A stretch of 64,000 bases of DNA. Source: Alisma plantago-aquatica (lineage: Eukaryota; Streptophyta; Magnoliopsida; Alismatales; Alismataceae). Each line of letters opens with the position of its first letter. Within the stretch, counting starts at the first letter, position 1. The stretch covers positions 561,151,906 to 561,215,905 of the forward strand of contig OY856410.1 in the NCBI GenBank assembly GCA_963693085.1, in the 5' to 3' direction. The notes below the pieces were generated by a model. The model searched no databases. It had not been told where the DNA came from and saw only the letters and a program-made list of their open reading frames with translations. This document shows, piece after piece, positions 49,412 through 62,286 of the stretch. The position numbers and the translations under genes were made by a program.

Positions 49412-52400
49412 AATGGATCGATCATGGATCTCCATTCCAAATAACTACACTCTGGATTTTAATACTGGTCTTGATCAATTTATGTGATTAGTGTTGGTAC
49501 ATAGTAAATGGCCTAAAGATAGGTTTTTTTGTCCATATAAGATTTGCAGTAGCAACTTGAAATTTGACACTATTGATGAAATGAAAAGTCAACTCATGTG
49601 CAATGAGATTGTACAAGGCTATACAAAATGGTACTGCCATGCAGATATTTGTGTTGAGATCAGTAGATGTTGACAAGAATACTTGTTTTGAGGAAGAAGT
49701 TGTTGATGATGTTGATGTGAAAAAACCAATTCTAATCGAAATGAATAATGCGATGCTAGATAGTTGTGGGGTAAATCTCACTGATCCACCTTCCTTATTT
49801 AGAAACATTATACCTGATGCTGAGAGACCATCATACTTCAGTTTTACTAAGTTTATGAAGTTGGTCACTGTGTTGAGATTGTATACTATAAAGGATAAAA
49901 ATAGATGGATTGACAAAAGATTCATATCTTTGTCTTCTTTTATTGAAACAATTGCTTCCTGAATGCAACAAGCTTCCAATCTCAATATACGAAACAAAGA
50001 AAGGATTGTACCCAATAAGAATGGAGACTAAAAAGATATTTGCATGCATGAATTACTATGCATTGTTTCAAAAAGGAATATATTTATTTGAAAGATTGTC
50101 CAAAATGTGGAGGGTCAAGGTACAAAATGACTATTTTGAGTAATGCCAAAACTGGCTCTCATACCAAGGTAATGTGGTATCTACCTATAATACCATAGTT
50201 TCAAGGCTTGTTTGCTTATACTATGGATGCATACAATTTATCACTGCATGCATAGGTAACGGAAAAAAATGAGGGATCCTAGACATGTCTCTTATTCCCT
50301 AAAATGGAAGAAAATAAATTTATTGTACATTGCATTTGGTGAAGAAGTTAGGAATCTAAGAGTTGGGATTTCTACTGATGGGATGAATCCATACGACACG
50401 TTTAGAAACCAATTTATTACTTGGCCTGTTATGATTGTTATATAAAATCTTCCTCCCTATTTTTGTATGATAAATAAGTACATCACATTGTCATTGTTGA
50501 TATCGGACCCAAAACAACCTGACAATGATATTGATATTTTGCTTTAACCTCTAATTGATGACTTTAGGAAACTCTATGGAGAAGGTGTGATGACCTATAA
50601 TACTTTGGGTAAAGAGACATTTTGTTTGCATGCTATGTTGCTTCACACTATTAGGGACTTTCCAACATATGGAAATTTGTCTGGATACAACACAAAAGGA
50701 TCCATAGCATGCCCTATATGTGAGGATAATACTGATTCAATATGACTAAAACATGGATGCAAGATTGTATATCTTGGCCATCAAAGGTTTGTTCTATATG
50801 TGCATCCTCATCAAAGGTTGCACAAAATATTCAATGGCTCAATTGAGGAATAGAGTGCCCATAAACTTGTATTAGGAGAGGATGTTTATGAAAGAGTAAA
50901 ATACTTTGTCCATCCATTTGGTAAGAGATCACAATGAACTATTCCTACTTGGGGTGAAAATTCTTTATTCAAGAAGATGTCAATATTCATGGATTTTGCT
51001 TATTGGAGTTGTTTAGTAGTTAGGCATTGTATCAATGTCATGCATGTTGAGAAAAATGTCTACGATATCATCATTGGTACTTTGTTGAATATACCAGGTA
51101 AGACTCAAGATGGAATTAAATCAAGGATGGACCTATGTGAAATATTTATAAGGAAAGAATTAACAATAGAAGTTAGTAGTGATAAATAATCATATTTACC
51201 TCCTATTTGGTATACAATGTCTAGAAAGGAGAATAGCACTTTTTTCGAGTGATTTATTAACTCTAAGGCACCATAAGGATACTCTAACAATATATGTGGA
51301 TTAGTATCAATGAAGGATACACATTCTTAAGATAGGAGAAGAGAAATTTTTGTGAGTGCTTGTTTCATGTTAAGATGCCCCAATGATACTTTATTGATAT
51401 GCGTATACTGAGATGAATGTGTGGAAAAACAAGGAAAGATTGCTTGAGGAATGATATATTTGGAATAAAATGGGGGTGGAAAGTATTGAGGACAACTTGC
51501 ACAAGGGTTGACTTAGATGGTATGGACATGTGCAACACATGATGATGAATGTGCCTATACGCAGTAATTCTATTGAGCCAAGAAAAATTAATAGAAAAAG
51601 AGGAAGACCTAATTTAACATGGGAAGAACTTATAAAAAGAGATTTTGCATCTTAACATCTTGAGCATAATATGGCCCATGATAGAGCTTAATGAAACAAA
51701 GGATCCATGTAGCCAACCTCAACATGGCTAGGACTAAGGCTTAGATGAAGATGATGATGAGTATCAATGAAGGATCTGAAGATTATAGGTATTAAATCTC
51801 ATTATTTTCGCATTCTAATGCAAAACATATTTCTTATGGTTATTCGATCTATAATGCTAAAGCATGTAACTCTTGAAATCACCAGGCTTTGTTTCTTGTT
51901 CAATACTTTATGAAGCGAAGTTATTGATCCCGAGATTCTTGATAAGCTACAAAGAGAAGTGGTCATTACCCTATGCCATCTTGAGACATATATTCCTCCT
52001 TCATTCTTTATTATCAGGGCACATATTGTAGTCCATTTGATTAGGGAAGTGAAAATCTTGGGTCTTGTTTTCTTGCATGGGATGTATTCTATTAATGCTA
52101 CATGAGTGTTTTTAGAGGTGATGCTTGAAACCATTATTGGCAAGGAAATGAGTAATATTCATGGTTATATAGATAGGGATTTTATGGACTTCTGCAATGA
52201 CTTTCTGTGTTGTTATGAATATCATGCCAATGCAAAGAGTATTGATGCTTATTTTGACAAAGGGACTTTCAGATCACGAGTGAAAGTAATTAGTCGTGAG
52301 TTATGCGAACATCTACACTTATATGTTTTAGGCAACATTGAAAAAGTGGGAATTTATAACATCGATCAACAATTTTATCAAGAGAAAATATCCTCAATCC

Positions 52401-52700
52401 AGTTTAATGTGGCATGCTAGAGAGCGTAATAGGACATTTATTAGGTGGTTTGAAGAAAAATTGTTCTGTCAACTATCTCAAACACCAAATAATATTGCTG
52501 AAAATATCAATTAGCTAAACTTTAAACCAAAAATGAATGTCGTGTCTTATGAAGGGTTTGACATAAATGTTACACAAAATATCAAGATGATAAGAGTGTC
52601 ATCCTAAATAGTGGGGTCACCCTTCAAGCATGTTCATTGTATCTTTCTAGTGAAAAGGATAAAAGTCTGCGTGAAGCTAAAATAGTTTTTCATTCTTAAT
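49412..52700 (+). pseudogene. TNP2-like CACTA transposase, broken and interrupted
   Basis: The start at 49412 gives MDRSWISIPNNYTLDFNTG, the transposase-associated domain. It continues with FFCPYKICSSNLKF and EIVQGYTKWYCH. The TNP2 core follows: CPKCGGSRYKMTILSNA (about 50097-50146), VGISTDGMNPYDTFRNQF with a conserved Asp (about 50360), DDFRKLYGEGVMTYN, FPTYGNLSGYNTKG and SIACPICEDNTDSI. A CVNVMHVEKNV-like region is at 50977-51189. An RTE LINE fragment (51319-51759) interrupts the frame. The C-terminal DUF4218-like part resumes with MKDLKIIGIKSHYF and VLGNIEKVGIYNI. It would catalyse excision; it cannot now. Confidence 0.75.
51303..51775 (+). mobile_element. RTE-type LINE 3' fragment with 16-bp target duplication
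   Basis: AGTATCAATGAAGGAT flanks the insert exactly (51303-51318 and 51760-51775). The 441-bp insert encodes, with frame breaks, MCGKTRKDCLRNDIF, LRWYGHVQHMMMNVPIRS and KRGRPNLTWEELIKRDF. This is the conserved C-terminal tail of plant RTE LINE ORF2. It ends in the short GATGAAGATGATGATGA repeat typical of RTE 3' ends. It is 5'-truncated. Confidence 0.85.
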
Positions 52701-53054
52701 GGGTAAAGCAAGTTCATTGCATATCCTATAGATGATGAATAAGAGTATAACGAAAAGCATGATGACTCAATTTCATTCTCATTTGTCTTGCCAAGTGTAA
52801 ATTTTGAAGCTTACACTGATTTATATACGCATGGAGTTCACATAAAAGTATTATTCATTGATGAATGATCCAACCAATACTAGAGGCATGCATTTTATTT
52901 TTATATACTATATGTGCATTTTACATTCTTCATTAAAATTATATATATTTCAAATGCTACATGTGCATTTGACATTCTTTATCACCTATATTTTCATTCT
53001 TTGAAATTTTTTAATATTACATTTATTAGAAGCTTCTGACCTAGAGGACAATCC
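52440..53054. other. Spacer between the TNP2 and Ulp1-type genes
   Basis: Decayed TNP2 tail (to about 52700) followed by AT-rich sequence without recognisable content. No promoter can be pointed out. Confidence 0.4.
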
Positions 53055-56000
53055 TACCAAGATGAGCAAGGTGACACTGTGAACCATGAGGATGAGACCA
53101 ATGTAGGTGGTATTATTTTATTATATAGATTGCCATTTTGCATTCTCTATCATAGTTATACAAGTTACATTTTTTATCACTTATATGTGTTTCTTAACAA
53201 TTTTAGGATAAAAAATCTAAGGACGTGCACCCTAAGGATCCTGTTGGGTCTATTATGGAGTAATGTGATCATGATTGTAAAAGAGTCATCACTTTGATGA
53301 AAAAGTTAGTAGTGCAAAGGAATAATGGTCCAAAGCTGGCATTTGAATTTGATGAAATAAGAAACCCTATTGAGAAGAATCATAGTTCTTTCATGCAATA
53401 TTTAAGGGTTATTTCTAATAGGAAATTGGATATAATAATAGTATCTTGGCATAAAGTTGATCCTTATATTAAAGACTTCATATGGAAGGACATAAATGCC
53501 AAATTTTCTATTTTTTAGGGATATTCACAATTATCTTTTAAAAATATGCTATTAAGTATATAAATTTTTGTAGAGCACCTTTGATCTGGACAAAAAATTG
53601 CATCGTAAAAAGGTGTTGCAATGTCGTAGGAGGTTATTGAGGAATTATAGGACAAATATGACAAGGAAATGCATAACAAGAGACAAGAAGAAGAAGTGTT
53701 CCATCTAAGAAATGGGTCTATCTTGACCTGAATGTGTGGGAAGTGTTTGTTTCTTTACGACAAACTGATGAACTTGAGGTATTACACCCCCTTTAAGATA
53801 CATTCTTATGATTATTTATATGAACTCAATATATTAAGTAATTAGCTTACATTTTGGATTAACCAGGATTTACATGGTGCCAAAAAATAAAGGTGTCCAA
53901 AGAATGTGCATGACCATAAGTTGGGCCTAGGTAGCGACACTTGGCGTTGTCAATAGATATTACACCAAGTGTCTTCTACTGAGCATCCTACTCCTAAGTC
54001 TTAAACTAATCTTGCACCTCTATGTCACCCCAAGGCATGGATAGATGCAAGGACAAATCACTCTAGAGAAATACTGACCCTATAACTGCTGAGGTGGCTA
54101 CAAAATTAGTAGAATTCAATACTTAGAGTGCATTTTCATCTTTGCCCTTGAATGTTATGTTTTACTGACCAATTACTTTTGATGATGATTGATGGAGATC
54201 TATGAGAAAAGAAAAGAAGGAAAGTTCATCCTCTAGGAACAAAGGGATGAATTGATGGTTGCTTTGGGTATTCCAGAGCACCTAGCCATGTTAGGGTCGT
54301 TGGGGCTGGTGCCAGTATAAGATCATTTGTTGGCACATCAGAGAAGAATCATCAGATTTGACAAGAAAGGAAGATTACTACAAGATGCGGTAGAGATCAT
54401 AGTTGCAAAGAGAATAAAATAGTAGGAGGATGACATAGTACACAATATAAGAATCAATGAGACAATATCACGATTTTTAGCCTCAACCTCAAATAGTACA
54501 TCAACCATACTTGTCTTCTTTAAAGGTGGACCCTCCTCACTCAGAGTTGATTTAGAGTAATCCCAAGGACTAGCCAGGCATGCCTGCTGTAAGTTTTTTG
54601 TGTTATAATAGTCTGTTAGGTGAATTTGTAATATGTTTTGATTGATTATATATAAGAATATATACAAAATTGTAGGTGTTGAGGCCATGTCATCTTGCAA
54701 TACTAGAACCTAGATTCCATGTAGTTGCACTTGGTGAGACTTTCCCACCACTTCCAGGTGTCACGATTCATGGTGAACCAATTCTTGCCAATGTTGTTCT
54801 TGTGACTATCAGGCTTGTCTACCCATTTTGGAGACAAACACCACAGCCATATGGCCACCCTGAGCATGACACTATAGGAGATGTAGAAGGTAGTATGGTT
54901 GTATGACCCAACGTCAGAGTTATTTCTGAGACTATATGATAAATTTAAATTGCATTTGTATTTGTGTTCCTTTTCTATTTTTGTATATATATAATTGGCA
55001 ACTGATATGAGAATACATGTAGATCATAGTACCTAATAATCCCCCTATAATCCCTCCTCTAGTTCCTCATCAGTTACCTACTTGGATTGCAAATGACCTA
55101 ATTGATCTCTAGGTCCTAAGTGTAGGGGGTTGGCACTATGGTTACACGATTTTGAGGAAGGCTCAACTATAATAAACAACATCCAAGATGATGTTGCAGG
55201 TCAAGATCATGACACTTGTGCATTCTTAATAGATATCATGTACATGTTTACTTATAATTGGTTGAATACAAATGTGGTAGAATTTTGTATGTGGTGAGAT
55301 CCTATTGCTAAATACCTTGTTCTATATATGAGAAACAAATGTTGAATTGTTTTCTTATATATGAATCCATTAATATATGTTTGACAACTATGTATAAACG
55401 GTGTGTGGACAGTTTGCATTAACCAATGTGGCATTTCTAGTTCAATCATTTATTAGCCATGTATATAAGATCCAACATTAGTTAGTAATTACTTTTCTAC
55501 CACATTCAGATATTTTGGTACTACTGGAAAGAGTGTGAATGTGGATGCTTTCAATATGAAGTAAGTTTCAAGAACTTTGCTTATTATTTTGACTTATGAA
55601 TTATATTTCATTGTGGACTTTAAATTTTCTTTCGTTTGCCTTCTTTTCACTCAGTAATAATAATTGGGAGTTGTTGGTAGTTATCCTCAAGACACTGTCT
55701 ATGTATTATATAGACCCTTTAGGTAGCAAAATAGGGAGTGGGGGACACACTAAAAATGGCATTACTAGCATAACCAATCTTTTATCTGTCAACAATATTA
55801 ATGTTTGATCATTACATGACTATTTACTAATTCAATTAAATGCATTACTTAAACTTATAGGAGTATAAAGGTTTTCAAATTGGATGGAGGGAAGCTAGAT
55901 ACAAAAAAGTAATTATCAACTTGAAAGACTGTTAAGGTAGTTTTCTGACTCTAATGTACATATATGCCAACTATTCTTACTTTTATTTATTAACATTTCC

Positions 56001-56285
56001 CTTAATTTTAAATTTATAGTTCCCTATACAAGATAATATTAGGCATGTGATATTGCATGATGTGATATATGGACCTAATTATTAGATAGGAAAATCCATC
56101 ATCAATTGTAAAGAAAAGGTAATCTATGTAGTCTTTATCATCATAAGTAAATAGTCTCATTTGATAATATAAAAAAAATCAATTCAAACTTTTGAACTAT
56201 CTCATTCTATTTGCAGTTGTTTGACAGGATCGAGACCTACACAAAAGAAGAGCTATATGATATATGAGAAGATTGAGCACAGTAA
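53055..56285 (+). pseudogene. CACTA second gene (Transposase_24 plus Ulp1-like), decayed
   Basis: Pieces align in order with the intact gene at 29064-32525: HEDETNVGG (53085), MKKLVVQRNNGPKLAFEFDE with SWHKVDPYIKDFIWKDINA (53294-53518), LHRKKVLQCRRRLLRNYRTN (about 53590), QRDELMVALGIPEHLAM (about 54235), LRPCHLAILEPRFHVVALGE and YGHPEHDTIGDVEGSMVV (54676-54906), NNWELLVVILKTLSMYYIDP (about 55655) and YTKEELYDI near 56240. The catalytic His before WELL is replaced by Asn, and the Gln-Cys region is not recognisable. Stops and frame shifts lie between the pieces, and exon-like breaks coincide with those of the intact gene. Confidence 0.7.
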
Positions 56286-57145
56286 GTTAACTTGGAATTT
56301 AATTGGGATAAAATATGAGTTTTCTAAACATTGATTATATTTTTTCTATATGCATGTGATGGTTATGACTTTTTGTAACTTAAAATATGATGTAAATGAA
56401 TTATTGGTGCATATGCAAATGATGTGCGCATATATATATGTGTGAATGAATGTGAAGAGGAATAATTACAATGAGAATTGCATTTGTACATGTGATGAGA
56501 ATCTAATTGGAGAATGGAATTGCATGTGTGTTTTTTGAATTGTGTGTGTGCATGAGAATGGAAATGCATGTGTATGAATGAATAGTGTGGATGTGGATTC
56601 TTGTATGTGTTTATTATTCCTAGTTTTGTAGGTATATTGGCATGTTGTTATGCTGAACACTGGATGGAACTTGCAATTCTAATGAATTCTAGGTTCTACA
56701 TCTTATTGAACAGTCAGATAGCAGGTCTGCATACCTACTATATTTGAAAAACCATATGATGACACAACCATCCTTATCAGTTAAAATTTTAAATGATAAG
56801 GACATAAAATGTCAATTATTTTGGACAAACTGACAACTATGCTATGATCTTTAGCCTTGGTTTCTTTTATTATACCAACAACATATATTTGTGTCTTCTA
56901 TTCCTTTATATCAAACTGACGACCATAATCCCAAAACAATCTTATAATTGTTGTTGATATTTCTCTATCATTTGTTTATGTTTTCATAGCAACTGACACT
57001 AGCTCTGTACACTCATCTATTTTTCCTTTCCATCAAAACTAATGCAGAAGGTCCTTAGTAGCAGTTTCACGCACTTAAGCGTCCATACAAAACTAACATT
57101 GTAGGTCTAAAATAACTGATAGTATAGGCAATATTTGTATTAGTG
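56286..57145 (+). repeat. 3' noncoding and right subterminal region of the old CACTA element
   Basis: A GTGTGAATG-rich stretch lies at 56430-56600. From about 56820 there are diverged AACTGACAACTATG, AACTGACGACCATA, CAACTGACACTAG and AACTGATAGTATAGG words. The end is TTTGTATTAGTG at 57145. Confidence 0.55.
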
Positions 57146-60100
57146 AAAATAGCCAGAAAGGATGGATCGATTGCTTCTATTAGGTCTAGTATAGGTGGTA
57201 TTGGCTTCCTTTTCCCCTCTATGTGTACTCCCATCTCATGTACCATCTATCTCTTACCATATCTTGGCTCTACATATTATTATCAATGCACTCTTCATGT
57301 GAACCATCTATATATATCTTCATGACTTTAAAAGATATCTAGACACTGTGATCATATAAGAACAAACATAACATCCAATGTCCCTATAGAATAAGTGATC
57401 CTAAGATAAGATACCACCAATTTTTACACCTAGTCACATAATAGAAAAATTACTTACACAAAACACTAATCAATCACTAATCAACACCACTACTAACAAG
57501 GTATAGACAAAAGTAAACCAACCTTCAGTCATCAACATACCAACATAAGGGTGCTAAAGAAAATCAACCCTTTGGTCACACTACTAACATAGGTTACAAA
57601 GACACAAACTTTGATCATCCTTTATACTCAAAATTCAAAAACCCTATAAATTTACTACAACCCTTTGGTTGCTTCTATATTAGGGTTATACTTGACATGA
57701 TTTGGTCAATTACTTTTGTTCCAAACAACAACAATCAATTTACATACAACAAATAGAGATCTAATTGTGGCATTAATATATTATTAGAAGTCCATAAGTG
57801 TAAGTCATATAAATACACATATCAAATTTCCCAATTATTGTCCAACATACTATCCTCAAGCATAACAAGGTCCAATCACCATATTACGGCTCATCAAACC
57901 CCAACCTTACCATCATTGATCATAATGAGGTTAATAACACTATATGATGCCATATCATGACTAACTACATGAATGAATCTCATATTTTCCTAGAATTTTA
58001 CATAAATAATTATAACGACAATCAAAGCACCGTGAAAATGTCTAGATCCACACTACAAAGTATATGAAAGTTGCACCCAATACAAGTTTATGCACAAAAA
58101 AGGGATTTTTAAATAATAGATGATCTTCCTTTTGATAGTTCATCTAATACCCATGAAATTTCACCAACATATAAGGTAAGGAAACCACTTGTAACAATCA
58201 TATCATCATTACCCCATAGAAAGGCACCTTATATGATTCATTTTTGAACCACATCATATCATAAGACATAGAATATCAAATATATAAACAAACGAGATGC
58301 ACTTGTATTTAGTCATATACATGAACTTCTAGAAGAAATTTAGTCATGTAGTCATTCAAATATCATCTTAAAAACACATGCAAATAGTAGAGAAGGTTTC
58401 ATATGTTGTATCCATCAAAATTATATCAAAAAGGCTTAAAAAAGAGAATTTCATGGAATTTTATATTTATTTCATAATTCCAAGATTATGCATATAAGAG
58501 GGTGTATGAAAACCATCATGAATGACCATTTGGAGACTAGGAATTACATGAATTTTTTTTATCATGTTCCATTCTAGAAGACAGCCCATCAAATACTCAC
58601 TTTTAGTTATCTCAAGCAAAATTCATGCAAGATTAGGGTTCACATGTATGAAGTAGGTAACAAAAGATAGCAAAAGTTATGCCCCTCGCCTTAGAAGGTG
58701 ATGAAAATGTCTTAAAACAAAAAAAAATCTCAAGAAGACTCCTTTCCACATCTATATAAGCCAAACAAGCTCCAAAGTGATACTTCCAATCTAGGTCAAG
58801 CTCTTTAGGTGAAAAGAGGGAGATAAGAGGTACTTTTGCTAGATGCGCTAGTTTCCACCATATAAGCCAATGTAGCTCATCCCGAAGGTATAATATGAGA
58901 GGTAAATATTAATAAAAGACATCATAGAGGGTACTAATAATGAGAAAGAATGTAGGAAATACACTACCAAGACTAAAACCCACCATTGAACCTTGAACTT
59001 TTAACATGCAAGTGCATGCAACCACTTTATTATTTCCATCAACCTTAAAGCTAACATTGTCAATGTTTAGAGATCTTCTATTTAGTTTCCATGAGGTACC
59101 TCTATACAAAAATGAGGCTAGTGGTCAAGGTTGGTTGGGTATATGTAGAAAGATGGGTCAAAACAATTAACTAGCCCTACTTATTACATCCTTTCAAGGA
59201 GTAAAAATGGAAGGATTGCTGAGGTGTATAGTCCAAGGAGCTAGGCTAGGGTTATTGATATTTTTCAATACTACTAGAGCTATATAGAGAAATTATTACT
59301 ACTAGACTTATTAATAATAATCTTATTTGGAGTTGTAGAGGTCCATGTCATAATATATCAATATCCAAAAAGGTAAGCTATCGAGGTCACAAAACAACCT
59401 ATCGAGGTGCACATATAAGACATCCTATTGAAGGTACCTCATGAGGGTTTGTTGATAGTTAAATAACCTTGGTATCCTTACATAGAAAGATATCAAGGTT
59501 GGGTAGGCTCAAAACAACCAAACCCCATGGTTTAACAAAGAAAATTGGATCACCTGGGCTTGGTTTTAGACAAGGGTTGAACATCATCCAAGCCTAGTAT
59601 AAAATAAACCAAAGGCCATAAAATTAAGTAAGACTATGCAGGATGAATCATTTATAAAATTCATACTATACTTTTCAATTAGGTCCTCAATTATGATAAA
59701 TTTCATATTAATATTCACTATATATAAACTTACAATATCAAGGCAATCAAGGTGTATTTTAAGCCAAATTAAAATGATCTCTTAGAAAATTGGTCTTATG
59801 GCCAAATTAGAATGAAATGAAGAAAAATATAATTCTATATAATTTTCATACAACTTGCTATAATATCCTCAAATTATGGTGGATTTTCATCTTAGTCAAT
59901 AACATGTAAGAAAACTTTGAATTGGAGCAAGTAAGGTGCACTTTTCTTCAATTTAGAGATCCCACTTCGTCAAAAAGATGAGAGGAATGGGGAGACAAGG
60001 GGAGATGCTTGGAGACAGCACACATGGTGACCAAGGATCATGGGGAGGAATGTGGGGGGCCATATAGATGGTTTCTTTGGGAAGGAGAGAAGAGTATCTC

Positions 60101-60181
60101 CTAAGAGAACACATTATGTAGGATATGATCCTAGAGTCACCCAATAGCGGTCTGCATGAACACGCACAAATAAGTCTTTAG
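57146..60181. other. AT-rich intergenic sequence
   Basis: Three kilobases with dense stops in every frame. I see no RNA gene, LTR end or domain. The minus reading of the first 80 bases after the CACTA end is open (LDLIEAIDPSFLAIF) and might belong to the gag-like remnant left of the element; this is weak. Confidence 0.5.
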
Positions 60182-61960
60182 GTGAAGGAGGTAAGTTTGA
60201 ACCTCAATTATAGAGGAAAGACAGGAAGATGTCTTATGAGGGGTGAGAGCTCTAGAAGTTTGAGACAAAGAAGATTCTTATCAAATTATAGATTTGAGGA
60301 AGTTATCATTTACACATCTCCTAAAAATCCTAACGAATATGTTAACGAAACAAAAAACTCATCGAACAAAGAAACTAAAAGTAAAGTTAAAAGCTTTAAG
60401 GTGGACATGACTGGGATACCCAATTTTGCACAACCTAACAAATTCATGTTGGACATCCTAGCCGAACCTATTGATCTGGACGACATTGCCCTAGTAAACA
60501 AAGGGTGGCACCTATAGATTTGTATAACCACTTAAGAAAGGATATTCAAAGGAAACTTTTTTGTTATGATTAAGTTTAAATCTTGTTGGGATAACCATAG
60601 GTTGTTTAACCATTTTAGGAAAAATTAAGATATAGTGAGCACCCAATAGGTCAGTTAACTCTCTATGAATTCGACATGATTTATTTTGTTGTGAAGTTAT
60701 CATGTGAGAAGGATTAGTTTCATGGTTCTACATGGGGACCATGGGAAATTTTGGATTTTCCCCTCACATTTACTCAATGGTACCCTATATTCCAGTATAA
60801 AAATGGATTACTACTAAAGGATTGTTTTGCATGCTCAAATCATGGACCTCCCTATCCACCTGTATCATGTAGTAGTTTTTGAAAAATATTGAAGTAGCAC
60901 TTGGGAAACTGATCAAAGTTGATGACCATACAATCCAATGCACAATGAGCAAATTGGTGAGACTAACCATTAAAATTGATACCATAGTACATGTGCAAGT
61001 AATTGTCATTATTGATGGTGAAGTTTACAAAGTTGACTATGACATTATATCAGACATTTGCCTAGGACGTAGTGTGATGGGTCATTCCCAAAAAAGATTG
61101 CGGGAAAGAAAACAATGTTCATGGCGTGCTAATGTTGACACATCTAAAGATGATGGTGGGTTTTTTGGGTGGAACTAGAGGAAAAATGGCAAACAAAGTA
61201 CAATTGGAATATGCACAATAGAATGCCACAAGGAGACAAAAAATCCTAAGTACAGAAGGTAGGGGAAATCTACACAACAATCCAATAAATTTCTAGTAAT
61301 AGAAGAAGATGATAAAGAACACAGGATGAAGAAACCAAAGTCAAATCTAACACTAAAAATGCAGAAACAACCCTAATGAAAGGAAAGACAAAAGAAGGAA
61401 AAAGACAAATGGGCAATTCAAGAAGAGAAATGAGAAAATTACAAAAATTATTGTTGTTGAAGATGTTTCTGATAACCTCAATGAAGAATCACTAGAAATA
61501 CCCTATAAATAAAGTGAGTATCTAGAAAGAGAACAATCACACACTATACTTGATCCCAATGGAGATGAGGTGATCATGAATAATACTATTATAATGGAAA
61601 ATCTAGTAAAAGAAGCTATGGAAACTCAATAGAATACTAGGGACCCTTTGGAGAACACTTGCCTATGGAACCCACATATACAGGTGACATGCATAGGGAA
61701 ACAAGGGGTAGTAGTGGAAAGATGAAGTTCACATAAAGAATAACTCCATCAAGGATGACAACAAGTCTTAACTGGAGGGAAACAGAAGTTGTTCAAGCTA
61801 TTTGGGATGGAGGTCGGTATGAATATATCTATTTTTTTCTTTATGGTTAGTATTCTTTGTTGAAATGTACACAAGATCGGGATGATGTTGTAATGTTTAA
61901 GGCCTTAGAAAATATGAACTTAAAAGGAACGATTAAATTATCCATATCACCATGGTGCAC
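60182..61960 (+). pseudogene. L1-type LINE remnant: ORF1 (DUF4283-like) and start of ORF2
   Basis: The plus frame 60182-60517 contains MLDILAEPIDLDDIALVNKG. The DUF4283-like part then shows WGPWEILDFPLTFTQWYP (about 60730) and LGKLIKVDDHTIQCTMSKLV with VRLTIKIDTIVHVQV (60879-61178). These match the N-terminal nucleic-acid-binding ORF1 of plant LINEs, while the Cys knuckle is not preserved. Near 61848, SILC followed by a stop and NVHKIG resembles the first residues of the ORF2 endonuclease (ILCWN). Several stops; not functional. Confidence 0.6.
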
Positions 61961-61975
61961 CTCATTTTGAGGCAA

Positions 61976-62062
61976 CCCATCACTAAGAACCCCAAACATA
62001 AGCATGCTTATATTTGAGTAGTACTAGGATGGATGACCAATCAGAAAGTTGATCCCTTCTTG
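61976..62062 (+). rRNA. 5S rRNA-derived sequence, not a functional gene
   Basis: CATAAGCATGCTTATATTTG is followed by AGTAGTACTAGGATGGATGA, which matches the plant 5S internal control region (AAGCGTGCTTGGGCGAGAG, then AGTAGTACTAGGATGGGTGACC) with few changes. The 5' third is very diverged. A degenerate initiator-tRNA primer site (CTATTAGAGCC, 62135-62145) follows about 70 bases later. That suggests the LTR of a Cassandra-like TRIM, which carries 5S sequence, rather than a stray 5S gene. Confidence 0.75.
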
Positions 62063-62286
62063 TGTGTGAGTGAAGATCAATCATGCAGTTAAAGAAAGTG
62101 GTGGTATGTTGGACCATTTATCATTCCTAAAACTCTATTAGAGCCTTAGGCAGTGGGCACATACATTACAAATGACATCCGAGTCAAAACTCCTCCACTA
62201 TTTGGGTCCACATAGGCATGTGGCATGCTAGTCTTGAGTTGTGTAAGTGAGGCATATTAGAAAGGCATGTTCGTGGTGATGTAGCT
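62063..62286 (+). mobile_element. Possible Cassandra-like TRIM internal part
   Basis: After the 5S-like segment come a probable LTR end (near GTGGTGGTATGTTGGACC), the degenerate primer site and a short noncoding region with ACTCCTCCACTATTTGGG and GGCATGTGGCATGC. I could not find the second LTR before 64000, so the element is incomplete or I am missing its border. Confidence 0.4.

Larger units (their letters stand above)
47384..57145 (+). mobile_element. Old CACTA transposon with TNP2 and Ulp1-type genes, decayed
   Basis: The left end is probably CACTAGAGCATTTTTGACCG at 47384 (an alternative is CACTACAAATG at 47446). The right end read inverted is CACTAATACAAATATTGCC. Flanking triplets AAC and AAA match at two of three bases. 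Subterminal regions repeat TGTCATCAGTTTT/AACTGATGACA-type words. The body encodes a TNP2-like transposase and a second gene homologous to that of the CACTA element at 28441-35282, both on the plus strand. Many stops and indels show it is old. Confidence 0.7.
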
